From NCBI GenBank assembly GCA_016937795.1, contig JAFGVV010000048.1:1-64000 (forward strand): a stretch of 64,000 bases of DNA. The letters are read 5' to 3'. The notes beneath the pieces are model-generated. The model was not told the origin of the DNA. It saw nothing but the letters and a program-made list of their open reading frames with translations, and did no database searches. Source of the stretch: Paludibacteraceae bacterium (GTDB lineage Bacteria > Bacteroidota > Bacteroidia > Bacteroidales > Paludibacteraceae). Numbering within the stretch: position 1 is the first letter of the stretch; every line of letters starts with the position of its first letter. This document shows, in pieces, positions 36,331 through 47,261 of this stretch. The translations under genes and the position numbers were made by a program.

Positions 36331-37725
36331 ATGTTCAACAAACAAACTTACATTCAGCGACGAAAAGTACTGGCCGAAAAAACAGGCTCAGGACTTATTT
36401 TACTATTGGGTAACGACGAAAGTCCCATGAATTATGCCGACAATGGCTATCATTTCAGACAGGACAGTACTTTTCTGTATTATTTTGGAATTGACTTTCC
36501 TGGTCTTGCTGCACTTATCAATGTGGAATCGGGACAGGAAATTATTTTTGGAAACGACTATACAATAGACGACATTGTGTGGATGGGCCCGCAACCCACC
36601 ATTGCCGACCGTGCAGCACAATGTGGTGTAGAGAAAGTACTTCCTTTGAGCGAATTGTACAAAGTAGTGCAGGCAGCAGGATTGCGAAGCATGGAAATTC
36701 ACTTTTTACCACCTTACAGAGCGGAACATAAGTTGCAGTTACAAGCTTTACCAGGCTTACAACCCCAACAATTTGCAGCAAAGTCGTCGGTAAAACTGAT
36801 ACGCGCAGTAGTCAGTCAACGCGAAATAAAAACAGCCGAGGAAATTGTCGAAATAGAACGCGCAGTGGATTTATCTGTCGATATGCATGTGGCTGCCATG
36901 CAAATGGCTCGCCCGGGACTTACCGAAGCACAAATTGCAGCCCGGGTTTACGAAAAAGCGCATGCGGCCAACTGCGAAATATCATTTCCCATTATCGCCA
37001 CTATCAACGGCCAAACGCTTCACAACCATTATCATGGCAATGTGCTGAAAAGCGGAGATTTATTTTTGCTCGATGCCGGTGCCGAAATTGAAAGTCACTA
37101 CGCAGGCGACCTTTCGAGTACTTTTCCTGTGGATGCAAGTTTTACGGCTCAGCAAAAACTGATTTACGAAATGAGCCTCGAAGCGCACTCGGCAGCCATC
37201 AACGCTCTTGCGCTCAACAGTCCTTTCCGCAATGCACATTTGGCAGCCTGTCGCTCCATTACCGAAAATATGAAAAGTCTGGGCTTGCTCAAAGGCAACA
37301 CCGACGACATCATTTCGAACGGTGTACATGCGCTTTTCCTGCCTTGTGGCACAGGCCACATGATGGGATTGGATGTGCACGACATGGAAAACTTAGGCGA
37401 GGTGTGGGTTGGTTACGATGGCGAGCCCAAGAGTACGCAATTCGGACTAAAATCGCTGCGCTTTGCAAAACCACTGAAAGCCGGACATGTATTTACCATT
37501 GAACCGGGCATTTATTTTATTCCTGAATTAATGGATAAATGGCAAGCCGAAGGACACTTCAACGACTTTGTAAACTGGAACGAAGTGCAGAAACTCCGCA
37601 ATTTCGGAGGCATCCGCAACGAGGAAGATTATATGATGACCGAAAGCGGAGCGCAACGTCTGGGTACTAAGTTGAAACCCAAAACTGTGGAAGAGGTGGA
37701 AGCTATCCGTAGGGCAGCATTGTAG
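36331..37725 (+). CDS. pepP: Aminopeptidase P family (Xaa-Pro aminopeptidase, M24B)
   Basis: This 464-aa protein removes N-terminal residues that precede proline. It has the N-terminal creatinase-like domain (RKVLAEKTGSGLILLLGN) and the pita-bread catalytic domain with all five metal ligands: D248 (LLDAGAE), D260 (AGDLSS), H343 (GTGHMMG), E391 (TIEPGIYF) and E431 (RNEEDYM), plus H350 in LDVHDM. The ATG at 36331 is preferred to a TTG three codons earlier because family members start near MFNKQTY. No signal peptide, so cytoplasmic. It lies 108 bases behind the hydroxyproline dehydratase and could supply free proline or hydroxyproline from peptides. Its stop abuts the stop of the convergent next gene (TAG|CTA). 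Confidence 0.92.
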   Translation: MFNKQTYIQRRKVLAEKTGSGLILLLGNDESPMNYADNGYHFRQDSTFLYYFGIDFPGLAALINVESGQEIIFGNDYTIDDIVWMGPQPTIADRAAQCGVEKVLPLSELYKVVQAAGLRSMEIHFLPPYRAEHKLQLQALPGLQPQQFAAKSSVKLIRAVVSQREIKTAEEIVEIERAVDLSVDMHVAAMQMARPGLTEAQIAARVYEKAHAANCEISFPIIATINGQTLHNHYHGNVLKSGDLFLLDAGAEIESHYAGDLSSTFPVDASFTAQQKLIYEMSLEAHSAAINALALNSPFRNAHLAACRSITENMKSLGLLKGNTDDIISNGVHALFLPCGTGHMMGLDVHDMENLGEVWVGYDGEPKSTQFGLKSLRFAKPLKAGHVFTIEPGIYFIPELMDKWQAEGHFNDFVNWNEVQKLRNFGGIRNEEDYMMTESGAQRLGTKLKPKTVEEVEAIRRAAL

Positions 37726-38271
37726 CTAGATCTCTTCGGGCAACAGTTTTACAGTATTGATACGATGCGAGCGACGGTGCAACTTTCGCAGCATTCGGTT
37801 TACTTCATCCTGATAATCGACTAAATAATCAGGATGAATTTTTTCAGTCAGGATTTGCAGCAATTTCTTCACCCAAAGCGCAAGCTTATAATCGAAAGAT
37901 GAAAAACCCGCCCCAAACATCTCGTCGGGAAAGGCAAATTCGCGTCGCAACACATGCAACATCAGGTCGGCTTCGAACTTTTTATTCTTCACTTCTACCG
38001 CAAATTCCTTGATTAGTTTGGCCGAAGCATTCAGCCTTTTTACCTCGCGATGTTGTATAGAGCGCCCTTTGTATTCCTTTTCAAAAACACGTTCAAGCCC
38101 TTCCTGCACTTCTTCAAAAAGCCATTGCTCCCCTCCTTCCCTATCGAAATAGTTGATCAGTAAAAACTCAAAATTATGACGTTTTCCTGCTAATTTAATT
38201 ACCATATCTTCCAGTTCCTTTCTCGAAAACTGAGACAATCCGGCCTTTAGTAATTTTTTATCGCGAAACAT
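37726..38271 (-). CDS. Conserved-looking 181-aa protein of unknown function
   Basis: I do not recognise this protein. It is highly charged and alpha-helical (KELEDMVIKLAGKRHNFEFL, KLIKEFAVEVKNKKFEADLM), with a basic end (MLRKLHRRSHRINTVKLLP). No signal peptide, membrane segment or Cys motif is visible. It converges on the aminopeptidase gene with zero bases between the two stops. Likely cytoplasmic, single-gene transcript. The coding quality is good (full frame, normal start), so I take it as a real gene. Confidence 0.65.
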   Translation of the reverse strand: MFRDKKLLKAGLSQFSRKELEDMVIKLAGKRHNFEFLLINYFDREGGEQWLFEEVQEGLERVFEKEYKGRSIQHREVKRLNASAKLIKEFAVEVKNKKFEADLMLHVLRREFAFPDEMFGAGFSSFDYKLALWVKKLLQILTEKIHPDYLVDYQDEVNRMLRKLHRRSHRINTVKLLPEEI

Positions 38272-38422
38272 ATTATTATGATTTTTTTACAAAGATATAA
38301 AAATAGCGAACAAAGCGCATTCATTATCAAATCAATCCTACTAATACCATCTACTAAGAGCGAAGCAAACATTTAGCCAATAATTACATAGCCATCACAA
38401 TTCAATTTTAAATGAAATTCTG

Positions 38423-38430
38423 TATCTTTG
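38423..38430 (+). promoter_or_regulatory. Possible metG -7 element TATCTTTG
   Basis: TATCTTTG fits the Bacteroidota -7 consensus TAnnTTTG and lies ~190 bases ahead of metG. No clear TTTG -33 box is seen at the right spacing. If used, a C-type repeat (38450-38565) would be part of the metG leader RNA. Confidence 0.4.
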
Positions 38431-38449
38431 CATTCCTTTTTCAGATCAA

Positions 38450-38565
38450 AGAATAAAGAACAAAGAGTAAAGACAAAAGGATAAAGAAAGATAGACGCGT
38501 GATTAATTGAGAATCATTTCGGAAACCGAAAATTTTCAAATCATCAAATTTCAAATTTTCAAATC
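38450..38565 (-). repeat. Composite repeat C, reversed copy before metG
   Basis: Reverse-oriented unit C: AGAACAAAGAGTAAAGACAA, GCGTGATTAATTGAGAATCA, then TTTTCAAATC words. It fills most of the gap before metG. The rest of 38272-38614 holds the possible promoter and nothing else. Confidence 0.7.
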
Positions 38566-38614
38566 CAAACACGAACCAACGGTCATCGACCGAAGGGAGA
38601 TAAACGCGAAATAA

Positions 38615-40654
38615 ATGAATAACTACAAACGTACTACAGTCACCTCGGCATTACCTTATGCCAACGGACCTGTTCACATTGGTCACTTAGCCGGAGTATA
38701 TGTGCCAGCCGATATTTATGTGCGCTACCTGCGCCTCAAAGGCGAAGATGTGCTTTTCATCGGAGGTTCCGATGAACACGGAGTGCCCATTACCATAAAA
38801 GCTAAAAAAGAAGGTGTGACGCCGCAGGACATTGTGGATCGTTATCACGGAATTATTAAAAAATCGTTCGCCGATTTTGGTATTTCGTTCGATATTTATT
38901 CGCGTACCACTTCCAAAACACACAAAGAACTGGCTTCCGAAATCTTTAAAACCATCAACGAAAAAGACGGTTTTGTAATTCAGAGCAGCGAACAATATTA
39001 CGACGAAACGGCGCAACAATTCCTGGCCGACCGATATATTACCGGAAAATGTCCGCATTGTGGCAACGAAAATGCCTATGGCGACCAGTGCGAATCGTGC
39101 GGAACGTCGTTGAACCCAACCGATTTGATCAATCCCAAATCGGCCATCAGTGGTTCAGCACCTGTAATGCGCGAAACCAAACACTGGTATTTGCCGCTCG
39201 ACCAACACGAAACATGGCTCCGCCAATGGATTCTCGAAGACCACAAAGAATGGAAACCAAACGTGTACGGACAGTGCAAAAGCTGGCTCGACATGGGCTT
39301 GCAACCGCGCGCGGTAAGCCGCGACCTCGACTGGGGAATTCCTGTACCTGTGGAAGGCGCCGAAGGAAAAGTGCTTTATGTGTGGTTCGATGCGCCTATA
39401 GGTTATATTTCGAATACCAAAGAACTGCTCCCCGACTCATGGGAAAAATGGTGGAAAGATCCGGAAACACGCTTGCTGCATTTTATCGGAAAAGATAATA
39501 TCGTGTTCCACTGCATTGTGTTCCCTGCCATGCTGAAAGCCGAAGGTTCGTATATTTTGCCCGAAAATGTACCCGCCAACGAATTCCTGAATCTCGAAGG
39601 TGACAAGATTTCCACTTCGCGTAACTGGGCAGTTTGGTTGCACGAGTATCTCGAAGAATTCCCCGGCAAACAGGATGTATTGCGCTATGTACTAACCGCT
39701 AATGCTCCCGAAACCAAGGACAATGATTTCACATGGAAAGATTTTCAGGCCCGCAACAATAATGAGTTGGTGGCTATTTTTGGAAATTTCGTGAATCGTG
39801 CGCTGGTACTCACACAAAAATACTACGATGGCAAAGTGCCTGCATTAGGCGAACTCACCGATTACGACAAACAAACACTCGACGAATTTGTCAACGTAAA
39901 AGCAGATGTGGAAAAATTGCTCAACAATTTCCGCTTCCGCGATGCGCAAAAAGAAGCCATGAATCTGGCACGTATCGGCAACAAGTATTTGGCCGACACC
40001 GAACCCTGGAAAGTAGCCAAAACAGATATGGATCGTGTGGCAACCATTATGCATCTAAGTTTGCAGATCGCAGCGAATCTGGCCATTGCTTTCGAACCAT
40101 TTTTACCATTTACATCGGCGAAATTGCGCACTATGCTAAATCTTTCCACCTTTGACTGGAAAGAACTGGGTCGCATCGACCTGCTGAAAGCCGGCGATCA
40201 ACTGGGAACACCCGAACTGCTGTTCGAGAAAATTGAAGACGAAACCATTGCTGCACAAGTACAAAAATTGCAGGACACAAAACTTGCCAACGAAGCCGAT
40301 GCCTACAAACCCGAAGCCGTAAAAGAAAATGTGGCTTTCGACGATTTTATGAAAATGGATATTCGCGTGGCTACTGTGCTCGATTGTCAGAAAGTACCCA
40401 AAGCCGACAAACTGCTTCAGTTTAAGCTGGACGATGGCATGGGCGGTCGCACTATTCTTTCGGGAATTGCCGCTTCGTACCCAAATCCTGAAGAACTTGT
40501 TGGTACACAGGTTTGCTTTATTGCCAACTTCGAACCACGCAAACTACGTGGTATCATGAGCGAAGGTATGATTCTGTCGGCTGAAGATGCTGATGGGAAA
40601 TTAGTACTTGTGCGCCCCGGTGCTGTAGTCACAAATGGCGTTGGAGTGAAATAA
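38615..40654 (+). CDS. metG: Methionyl-tRNA synthetase
   Basis: This 679-aa enzyme charges tRNA-Met. The class I signature is [17 protein letters not shown] (12-28; HIGH) with the KMSKS-type loop as DKISTSRNW (~331). The zinc knuckle is [18 protein letters not shown] (~147-164). An anticodon-binding helical domain follows, and the last ~110 residues ([20 protein letters not shown]) form the EMAP/Trbp111-like tRNA-binding domain found in dimeric bacterial MetG. Length agrees with Bacteroidota MetG. It stands alone with a terminator at 40689-40726. Confidence 0.97.
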   Translation: MNNYKRTTVTSALPYANGPVHIGHLAGVYVPADIYVRYLRLKGEDVLFIGGSDEHGVPITIKAKKEGVTPQDIVDRYHGIIKKSFADFGISFDIYSRTTSKTHKELASEIFKTINEKDGFVIQSSEQYYDETAQQFLADRYITGKCPHCGNENAYGDQCESCGTSLNPTDLINPKSAISGSAPVMRETKHWYLPLDQHETWLRQWILEDHKEWKPNVYGQCKSWLDMGLQPRAVSRDLDWGIPVPVEGAEGKVLYVWFDAPIGYISNTKELLPDSWEKWWKDPETRLLHFIGKDNIVFHCIVFPAMLKAEGSYILPENVPANEFLNLEGDKISTSRNWAVWLHEYLEEFPGKQDVLRYVLTANAPETKDNDFTWKDFQARNNNELVAIFGNFVNRALVLTQKYYDGKVPALGELTDYDKQTLDEFVNVKADVEKLLNNFRFRDAQKEAMNLARIGNKYLADTEPWKVAKTDMDRVATIMHLSLQIAANLAIAFEPFLPFTSAKLRTMLNLSTFDWKELGRIDLLKAGDQLGTPELLFEKIEDETIAAQVQKLQDTKLANEADAYKPEAVKENVAFDDFMKMDIRVATVLDCQKVPKADKLLQFKLDDGMGGRTILSGIAASYPNPEELVGTQVCFIANFEPRKLRGIMSEGMILSAEDADGKLVLVRPGAVVTNGVGVK

Positions 40655-40688
40655 AATACCCCTAAATCCCCTAAAGGGGACTTTTAAG

Positions 40689-40726
40689 AAAGCATCAATC
40701 GGAGTGATTCCGGTTGGTGCTTTTTT
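40689..40726 (+). terminator. Intrinsic terminator after metG
   Basis: AAAGCATCAATCGG pairs with CCGGTTGGTGCTTT (including G-U pairs) and is followed by a T run (40720-40726), 35 bases after the metG stop and a CCCCTAAAGGGG element. Confidence 0.75.
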
Positions 40727-40753
40727 AAATTAAAGAATAATGTCATTATCAGC

Positions 40754-40796
40754 ACAAAAAAAAGAGAAACCTGCATTCAGATTTCTCTTTTTTTGT
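40754..40796 (-). terminator. Intrinsic terminator after rplS
   Basis: ACAAAAAAAAGAGAAA and TTTCTCTTTTTTTGT form a stem with a ~12-base loop just beyond the rplS stop. On the minus strand the stem ends in a T-rich run. Confidence 0.75.
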
Positions 40797-40815
40797 ACTT
40801 TCAAAACTGAAAGGA

Positions 40816-41163
40816 TCAAACGCGACGTTCTTTGATACGTGCTTTTTTACCGGTAAGTGCACGCAAATAATACAATTTAGCGCGACGTACTTTACCACGT
40901 TTGTTCACTACAATTTTATCGATAAAAGGAGAATCCATAGGGAAGATACGCTCTACACCTACGTTACCCGACATTTTACGAACGGTAAAGCGTTTTCTTT
41001 CGCCATGACCCGAAATACGGATTACATCACCACGATAGTCCTGAATACGCTCTTTGTTACCTTCTTTAATGCGGTAAGACACTGTTACGGTATCACCACT
41101 TTTAAATGCAGGGTGATTGGTTTCTACTTTAAACGCCTCTTCGGCAATTTTAATTAAGTCCAT
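40816..41163 (-). CDS. rplS: 50S ribosomal protein L19
   Basis: This 115-aa protein is ribosomal protein L19 at the 30S-50S interface. Recognisable segments are [37 protein letters not shown] and the C-terminal [21 protein letters not shown] start at 41163 ([11 protein letters not shown]), the normal start, rather than at an in-frame ATG ten codons upstream. Single gene with its own terminator. Confidence 0.97.
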   Translation of the reverse strand: MDLIKIAEEAFKVETNHPAFKSGDTVTVSYRIKEGNKERIQDYRGDVIRISGHGERKRFTVRKMSGNVGVERIFPMDSPFIDKIVVNKRGKVRRAKLYYLRALTGKKARIKERRV

Positions 41164-41347
41164 GATCTTGATTTTTAATAAATTAATGCGCAATATTCAC
41201 AGACTTCTCGTTATTCTGTCAGAGATTACGCTAAAATTGGACTGCAAAATTACTATTTTTTTTGGAAACCACAAAGCAAATGATTTACAATTTAATCATT
41301 TACAATTTACCATTTATTAGCTTCGACTCCTAATACATGAGCTTAGA

Positions 41348-41465
41348 TAAAAGAGCAAAGACAAAAGACTATCGTGCACATGATTAAATGAGAATCACTT
41401 TCGAAGCCAAAAATCTTCAAATTCTCAAATTTCAAATTTTCAAATCCAAACCCTGAAACTCTGAA
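41348..41465 (-). repeat. Composite repeat C, reversed copy
   Basis: AAAGAGCAAAGACAAAAGAC, ATGATTAAATGAGAATCACT, then TCTTCAAATTCTCAAATTTC words: unit C in reverse orientation, as before metG. The remaining part of 41164-41476 has AATTTAATCATTTACAATTT words and probably the rplS promoter; no gene. Confidence 0.7.
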
Positions 41466-41476
41466 ACAAAAAAAAA

Positions 41477-42748
41477 CTACTTGTGCGTCATAATATCCAG
41501 AATCATGCGGTCGGTTTCATTCATGCCTTCGCGACCAATTTTGGTCAGATTCAGAATGGTTTTATCCACATCGTCGTCGGTAATGCCTTCGACCGACGAA
41601 AGCACTTTATTGTCCATAGCCAGCAAAGCCGAAAGTGTGGCTGTAGAAACGCCATTTGAAACTTTCAGCGCACAACTGGGCTTGGCTCCATCGCAAATCA
41701 TGCCGGTGATATTGCCAATCATATTTTTTACGGCATAACCAATTTGTTCGCGCGATCCGCCCATCAGATAAGTTACACCGCAAGCCGAACCCGTTGCAGC
41801 CACCACAGCGCCACACAAGCCCGAGAGTCGTCCGAGACTTTGCTTGATATATATGGTCATTAAATGACTCAATGTAAGTGCGCGAATCAGCTCCTCTTGA
41901 GATTTTCCGCTGTCTTCAGCAAAAACCGACACCGGAAGTGTAGCCGCAATCCCCTGATTTCCACTACCGGAGTTACTCATTACGGGAAACATGGCGCCTG
42001 CCATGCGCGCATCGCAAGCGGCAGCCGTCACCGAAAGCATTTTGGTAAAAACCGTATTTCCCATCATACCATTGGCAAGCGTATGCGCCACACTGTGCCC
42101 GTAAACACCTTTGAGCGACTCCACAGCAGCGGAAGTATTGAGCTCAGCTGCACGTTTTATAAAACTGATTTCGTCGACAGGAGTTGTACAGGCAAATTCG
42201 CACACCTTGTCGAACGAAAGTTGCAGGTCTTCGGTTTCGCGATCGAGCGTTTTGGTTTCGCCCAAATCGAGCAACACATCATCGTTGTACGAGATAAATG
42301 AAAAGCGAGTATGTTCATGGCAAATCACTGCTTTGGCTGTATTTTTAAATTCTGTAACTACAGCCTCGACATATAATTTATCGGATGCATTTTCTTTTAA
42401 ATGTATAGAAATAATTTTCTGAGCTATCATGTCCTGACCAACCGCCAGTTTTTCGGGTGTAATATCTTTCAGTACTTCAAGCCCGTATTCCGACTTTCCT
42501 ACAATTGCACCCATGGCAATGGCTATTGGTAGCCCTACCATTCCTGTTCCTGGAATACCCACTCCCATCGCATTTTTCAACACATTGGCACTCAGGTAAA
42601 CATCAATCTTTTCGGGCGAAACCCCTAATAATTCATGAGCTTTTGCCACAGCGAGTGCCACAGCAATGGGTTCGGTACAGCCAATGGCGGGTGTTACCTC
42701 CTGTTTAATTAGATGTGTGATTTTATCGCGTTCGTTTTTTGTCAGCAT
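41477..42748 (-). CDS. UPF0597 / L-cysteine desulfidase-like (serine dehydratase alpha) family
   Basis: This ~423-aa protein belongs to the UPF0597 family related to the alpha chain of iron-sulfur L-serine dehydratase; members include the anaerobic L-cysteine desulfidase CyuA. Typical segments are VTPAIGCTEPIAVALAVAKA (Cys cluster ligand), NSGSGNQGIAATLPV and GRLSGLCGAVVAATGSACGV. It probably holds a 4Fe-4S cluster and releases ammonia and pyruvate (and sulfide) from cysteine or a related amino acid in the cytoplasm. I start at 42748 (MLTKNERDKITHL) rather than at 42784. Single gene. The exact substrate cannot be read from the sequence. Confidence 0.85.
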   Translation of the reverse strand: MLTKNERDKITHLIKQEVTPAIGCTEPIAVALAVAKAHELLGVSPEKIDVYLSANVLKNAMGVGIPGTGMVGLPIAIAMGAIVGKSEYGLEVLKDITPEKLAVGQDMIAQKIISIHLKENASDKLYVEAVVTEFKNTAKAVICHEHTRFSFISYNDDVLLDLGETKTLDRETEDLQLSFDKVCEFACTTPVDEISFIKRAAELNTSAAVESLKGVYGHSVAHTLANGMMGNTVFTKMLSVTAAACDARMAGAMFPVMSNSGSGNQGIAATLPVSVFAEDSGKSQEELIRALTLSHLMTIYIKQSLGRLSGLCGAVVAATGSACGVTYLMGGSREQIGYAVKNMIGNITGMICDGAKPSCALKVSNGVSTATLSALLAMDNKVLSSVEGITDDDVDKTILNLTKIGREGMNETDRMILDIMTHK

Positions 42749-42981
42749 AAGTGTAAAAATTATTCGAACACAAAAATAATTCATTTAAAACGAACTTTAT
42801 ATAAATTGCAATAATATTCAGAAAAAACACTCATGAAACAATTCTGCATAAAAAAACGATACAAATACAGAGTACCACAGAAAACCATTTGAAAAAATAT
42901 ATAAGGTGCTAATTGATACATATAATAAATAGCTGATTTTTTTTGATTACTTTTGCAGCCTGAAAAAAAAGATTGTGTTAC

Positions 42982-44781
42982 ATGCAGAAAATTAGAAACA
43001 TTGCTATTATTGCCCACGTTGACCACGGAAAGACAACCCTCGTAGATAAAATGCTGCTTGCCGGCCATTTATTCCGCGACAACGAGAATGCGGGCGAACT
43101 CATTATGGATAATAATGACCTTGAACGTGAAAGAGGTATTACCATTTTAGCTAAAAACGTATCCATTGATTACAACGGATGCAAAATCAATATTATCGAC
43201 ACTCCGGGTCACGCCGACTTTGGTGGCGAAGTAGAACGCGTTTTGAATATGGCCGACGGCGTTTTGTTGTTGGTGGATGCTTTTGAAGGTCCTATGCCAC
43301 AAACCCGTTTTGTATTACAAAAAGCACTTCAGCTCGGACTGAAACCTATTGTGGTTATCAATAAAGTTGACAAACCAAACTGTCGTCCCGACGAGGTGCA
43401 CGAAATGGTTTTCGACCTGATGTTCAACCTCGATGCAACCGAAGAACAGCTCGACTTCCACACTATTTACGGATCGGCCAAAAACAACTGGATGTCCGAC
43501 GACTGGAAAAGTGAAACCACTAATATTATTCCATTGCTCGATGCCATTATCGAACATATTCCTGCTCCCGAACTAATAGAAGGAACTCCGCAAATGCTGA
43601 TTACATCGCTCGATTATTCGAACTATGTAGGTCGTATTGCTGTAGGTCGTGTACATCGCGGCACTTTGCGCGAAGGCATGGAAGTGAATCTTGTAAAAAG
43701 AGATGGCACAGCCAAAAAATCGAAAATCAAAGAACTACATACTTTTACCGGACTTGGACGCACAAAAACCACCGAAGTTTCGTCGGGCGATATTTGTGCA
43801 CTGGTAGGTATCGAAGGTTTCGAAATCGGCGACTCGGTTTGCGACTTGCTAAACCCCGAGCCACTCAAACCTATTGCGATTGACGAGCCAACCATGAGTA
43901 TGGTGTTCACTATCAACAACTCTCCTTTCTTTGGAAAAGAAGGTAAATTTGTGACTTCGCGCCACATTCACGACCGTCTCATTAAAGAACTTGATAAAAA
44001 CTTAGCTTTACGTGTGGAGAAAGATCTCAACTCTGATATCTGGAATGTGTACGGACGTGGAGTACTTCACTTGTCGGTACTGATCGAGACTATGCGCCGC
44101 GAAGGTTACGAGCTTCAGGTTGGTCAGCCACAGGTTATTTTCAAGGAAATTGACGGAAAACGCTGTGAACCAGTCGAGTTGCTTACCATTAATCTTCCCG
44201 AAGATTGCTCCGGAAAAATTATTGAAATGGTAGCCATGCGCAAAGGCGAGATGCTAACCATGGAAGTAATTAACGACCGCGTACAACTTGAGTTCCAGAT
44301 TCCTTCGCGCGGAATTATCGGCCTTCGCAACAATGTACTTACATCGTCGGCCGGCGAAGCAATTATGTCGCACCGTTTCCTCGAATATCAACCTTATAAA
44401 GGAGATATCGAAAAACGTTCAAACGGCTCTATCATTGCTATGGAAGGTGGTACAGCTTATGCCTACGCCATTGATAAACTTCAGGATCGCGGACGTTTCT
44501 TTATTTTCCCACAGGAAGAAGTTTACTCAGGACAAGTAGTTGGCGAAAGCGCAAAAGAAGGTGATATGGTTGTTAACGTGACCAAATCAAAAAAACTCAC
44601 CAACATGCGTGCATCAGGTGCCGATGATAAAACCAGACTTATTCCGCCCATTGTTTTCAGTCTCGAAGAGGCACTCGAATACATCAAGGAAGATGAGTAT
44701 GTAGAAATTACACCACAAAGCATTCGATTGCGTAAAATTTATCTCGACGAGAACGAAAGAAAACGCATGACAAAAAAATAA
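42982..44781 (+). CDS. typA: Translational GTPase TypA/BipA
   Basis: This 599-aa GTPase binds ribosomes and helps 50S assembly and stress adaptation. G1 is [15 protein letters not shown] (13-27), G2 is ERERGITI, G3 is [12 protein letters not shown] and G4 is VINKVDKP. The BipA-specific C-terminal domain ([40 protein letters not shown]) is complete. ATG at 42982 is taken over TTG at 42973. A TACTTTTG -7 box lies at 42948-42955, about 27 bases ahead. Ends before a clear terminator. Confidence 0.97.
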   Translation: MQKIRNIAIIAHVDHGKTTLVDKMLLAGHLFRDNENAGELIMDNNDLERERGITILAKNVSIDYNGCKINIIDTPGHADFGGEVERVLNMADGVLLLVDAFEGPMPQTRFVLQKALQLGLKPIVVINKVDKPNCRPDEVHEMVFDLMFNLDATEEQLDFHTIYGSAKNNWMSDDWKSETTNIIPLLDAIIEHIPAPELIEGTPQMLITSLDYSNYVGRIAVGRVHRGTLREGMEVNLVKRDGTAKKSKIKELHTFTGLGRTKTTEVSSGDICALVGIEGFEIGDSVCDLLNPEPLKPIAIDEPTMSMVFTINNSPFFGKEGKFVTSRHIHDRLIKELDKNLALRVEKDLNSDIWNVYGRGVLHLSVLIETMRREGYELQVGQPQVIFKEIDGKRCEPVELLTINLPEDCSGKIIEMVAMRKGEMLTMEVINDRVQLEFQIPSRGIIGLRNNVLTSSAGEAIMSHRFLEYQPYKGDIEKRSNGSIIAMEGGTAYAYAIDKLQDRGRFFIFPQEEVYSGQVVGESAKEGDMVVNVTKSKKLTNMRASGADDKTRLIPPIVFSLEEALEYIKEDEYVEITPQSIRLRKIYLDENERKRMTKK

Positions 44782-44836
44782 TGTGCTGAAAATGTGCTGA
44801 TATTCGCACTTTTTTGTATTTTTGCACTATCATTCA

Positions 44837-44876
44837 ATCGGATACCGGGATTTTTTATTCGGTATCCGATTTTTTG
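44837..44876 (+). terminator. Intrinsic terminator after typA
   Basis: ATCGGATACC and GGTATCCGAT (10-bp arms) enclose a 14-base loop, followed by TTTTTT. It lies 55 bases past the typA stop. Confidence 0.85.
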
Positions 44877-44932
44877 GATAGAAAAGAAAACCGAATCACA
44901 GATAATTACTTATTACTTTCCGTTTATAAAAA

Positions 44933-45565
44933 ATGAAAAGAGTTATACTCATAATTCTCTTAGCAAGTTGTGTTGCAAGCCCCGTGCTTTTCGCTCAATT
45001 TGGCATCAGAGCAGGTATAAATCTGGCCAACGAAATAAAATCGTTCAGTAGCGAAGACATTTCGGCAGGCTTCAGCACCGAAAACCTCACCGGTTATCAT
45101 ATTGGATTGGTATACCAGGCCATGCCTCAAAAATCAGGTTTGGGTGGAGACCTGGGCATTTTACTTTCGCAAAAAGGATATACCTATAACGACAGTCTGA
45201 GTATTGCAAATGCAGTTTTGCAGGGCTACAAGGAAATAAACTACCTCGAAATTCCATTTAATTTGCGCTATAGGTTAAAGCTCGCTTTCCTGGGCATTTA
45301 TGGCTACGGAGGACTATATACAGGCTACGCCCTGAACGGAAAGAAAGTGGACGAAACACAAAATTCAACTCAGGAAATTGGTTTTCAAGACTTTATGAAT
45401 CGTGTGGATTTTGGATATAATATCGGTGTCGGAGTGGAGTTTTTCAGAAAAATACAATTTGGCGCCACCTGGTCGCAGGGATTGAAAAAACTTCACACAA
45501 GTGGCAACAAAAACGAGGAAAGTATCAACCGAGTATTTTCAGTAAATCTCACATACCTTTTTTAA
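44933..45565 (+). CDS. Outer-membrane beta-barrel protein (PorT-like)
   Basis: This 210-aa protein has a signal peptide (RVILIILLASCVASPVLFAQ, cleavage ~21) and alternating hydrophobic/aromatic strands typical of small 8-strand outer-membrane barrels of Bacteroidota (outer membrane protein beta-barrel / PorT family): FGIRAGINLANEIK, YHIGLVYQA, GDLGILLSQKGY, YLEIPFNLRYRLKLAF, NRVFSVNLTYLF, ending in Phe. Function is not known; PorT proper takes part in type IX secretion, but similarity at this level only supports the fold. Monocistronic. Confidence 0.8.
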   Translation: MKRVILIILLASCVASPVLFAQFGIRAGINLANEIKSFSSEDISAGFSTENLTGYHIGLVYQAMPQKSGLGGDLGILLSQKGYTYNDSLSIANAVLQGYKEINYLEIPFNLRYRLKLAFLGIYGYGGLYTGYALNGKKVDETQNSTQEIGFQDFMNRVDFGYNIGVGVEFFRKIQFGATWSQGLKKLHTSGNKNEESINRVFSVNLTYLF

Positions 45566-45727
45566 ACTATTTTCATTTTATCGAAAGAATAATTCAGACT
45601 CTATACTACCACACCCATTTTTAAATAAAACCAGGAGTTACCTGTGTAGGTATATCAGGAACAGCGATATCGCATAAAGTCCTGTGACTCAACGCAGGCT
45701 TAAAAACAATATTTTAAACTAAAAAGG

Positions 45728-45757
45728 TTGCTGTTAGCTATTTTTTTTGTACCTTTG
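45728..45757 (+). promoter_or_regulatory. tig promoter, TTG-N19-TACCTTTG
   Basis: TTG at 45728-45730 and TACCTTTG at 45750-45757 with a 19-base spacer fit the Bacteroidota sigma-ABfr promoter (TTTG / TAnnTTTG). The start of tig follows ~115 bases later. The rest of the 45566-45872 gap shows no gene. Confidence 0.7.
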
Positions 45758-45872
45758 CAGCCCTGAATCGACATTCAATAATTATATAGCAAAAGTGTTG
45801 ATTCACAACAAGCCACAACAACAAATGCTGAAGAAAAAAGCTATCAGAAAATACAGGAAATAAATAAACATT

Positions 45873-47225
45873 ATGAACATCGTCAGAAAAGACATCGATC
45901 AGAACAATGCAATGATTATATTGCAAGTCGAAAAAAACGATTACGAAGAAAAGGTTGACAAAAGCCTTCGTGAATACCGTAAAAAAGCAAATATCCCAGG
46001 CTTCCGTCCCGGCATGATACCTGTAAATCTCATTAAGAAGATGTACGGAAAAGCAGTAGCAGCGGAAGAAATCAACAAAGTAGTATCGGATGAGCTTTTC
46101 AAATACATTCGTGAAAATAAAATCAATATTCTGGGTGAACCCATGCCCAACGAAACGGAGCAAAAAGAACTCAATCTCGAAAGCGACGAAACATTTGAGT
46201 TTATTTTCGACCTTGGTCTTGCCCCTGAATTTGAAGTAGAACTCAACAAAAAGGACAAAGTAAAGTATTATCAGATAGCCGTAAGCGACGAAATGATTGA
46301 TAATCAGATAAAATCGTATACCGGTCGTTATGGTAAATATGTGCAGGAAGATGCCGTTGAAGAAAAAGATATGGTAAAAGGAAGCCTGCTTGAAATGGCC
46401 AACGAAAAAGTAAACGAAAATGGTCTTAAAGTTAACGATGCTGTTCTCACTCCTGCTTACATAAAAGACGAAGCCACCAAAGCAAAATTTGTAGGTGCAA
46501 AAAAAGGCGATGTAATTACATTCAACCCTGCCACAGCACTTGTGGATACTGCTGAAATCAGCTCATTGCTCAAGATTTCGAAAGATGAAGCCAAGAATCT
46601 CACTGCTGATTTCAGTATGACCATCGAAGGCATTACCCGTTATCACGAAGCAGAAGTAAACCAGGAACTTTTCGATAAGGTTTATGGCGAAGGCGTGGTA
46701 ACATCGGAAGAAGATTTCAAAGCACGCATCAAAACAAACATCGAAACCACTCTTGCTGCTGACAGCGACTACAAATTCGGCATTGATGCGCGCGAAGCAT
46801 TGCTCAACAAATATAACACACTGACTTTTCCGGATGCATTTCTTAAACGATGGGTATTAGCCACGAACGATAATCTGACAAAAGAAACGCTTGAAGAAGA
46901 TTATCCAAAGATGATAGACGACCTTAAATGGCAACTCATCAAAGATAAAATCGCCAAAGCCAACGATATCAAAATTGAAAATACCGACGTAGAAGCTTAT
47001 GCGCAAAAAATAACCCGCGCGCAATTTGCACAATACGGCATGGTGGGCATGGACGATGAAATTGTTGAAAACTACGCCAAAGACATGCTCAAAAAAGAAG
47101 ATACACTCAAGAGCATCATCGAAAAAGTAGCAGAAGAAAAAGTGTTTGAGCATGTGAAAAACGCTGTGAAATTAGATACCAAAGAAGTTTCAGTGGAGGA
47201 ATTCAACAAAATGTTTGAAAACTAA
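45873..47225 (+). CDS. tig: Trigger factor
   Basis: This 450-aa ribosome-associated chaperone has the ribosome-binding N-terminal domain, with its loop at GFRPGMIPVNLIKKMYG (normal signature GFRxGxxP, ~44-60), and the long helical C-terminal arms. The central PPIase (FKBP) domain is poorly recognisable (ETGGCK-like motifs absent), as is usual in Bacteroidota trigger factors. It heads the conserved tig-clpP-clpX order. Cytoplasmic. Confidence 0.93.
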   Translation: MNIVRKDIDQNNAMIILQVEKNDYEEKVDKSLREYRKKANIPGFRPGMIPVNLIKKMYGKAVAAEEINKVVSDELFKYIRENKINILGEPMPNETEQKELNLESDETFEFIFDLGLAPEFEVELNKKDKVKYYQIAVSDEMIDNQIKSYTGRYGKYVQEDAVEEKDMVKGSLLEMANEKVNENGLKVNDAVLTPAYIKDEATKAKFVGAKKGDVITFNPATALVDTAEISSLLKISKDEAKNLTADFSMTIEGITRYHEAEVNQELFDKVYGEGVVTSEEDFKARIKTNIETTLAADSDYKFGIDAREALLNKYNTLTFPDAFLKRWVLATNDNLTKETLEEDYPKMIDDLKWQLIKDKIAKANDIKIENTDVEAYAQKITRAQFAQYGMVGMDDEIVENYAKDMLKKEDTLKSIIEKVAEEKVFEHVKNAVKLDTKEVSVEEFNKMFEN

Positions 47226-47261
47226 TTCCCTGAAATATTCTTAAATCAGAATATTCTGTAT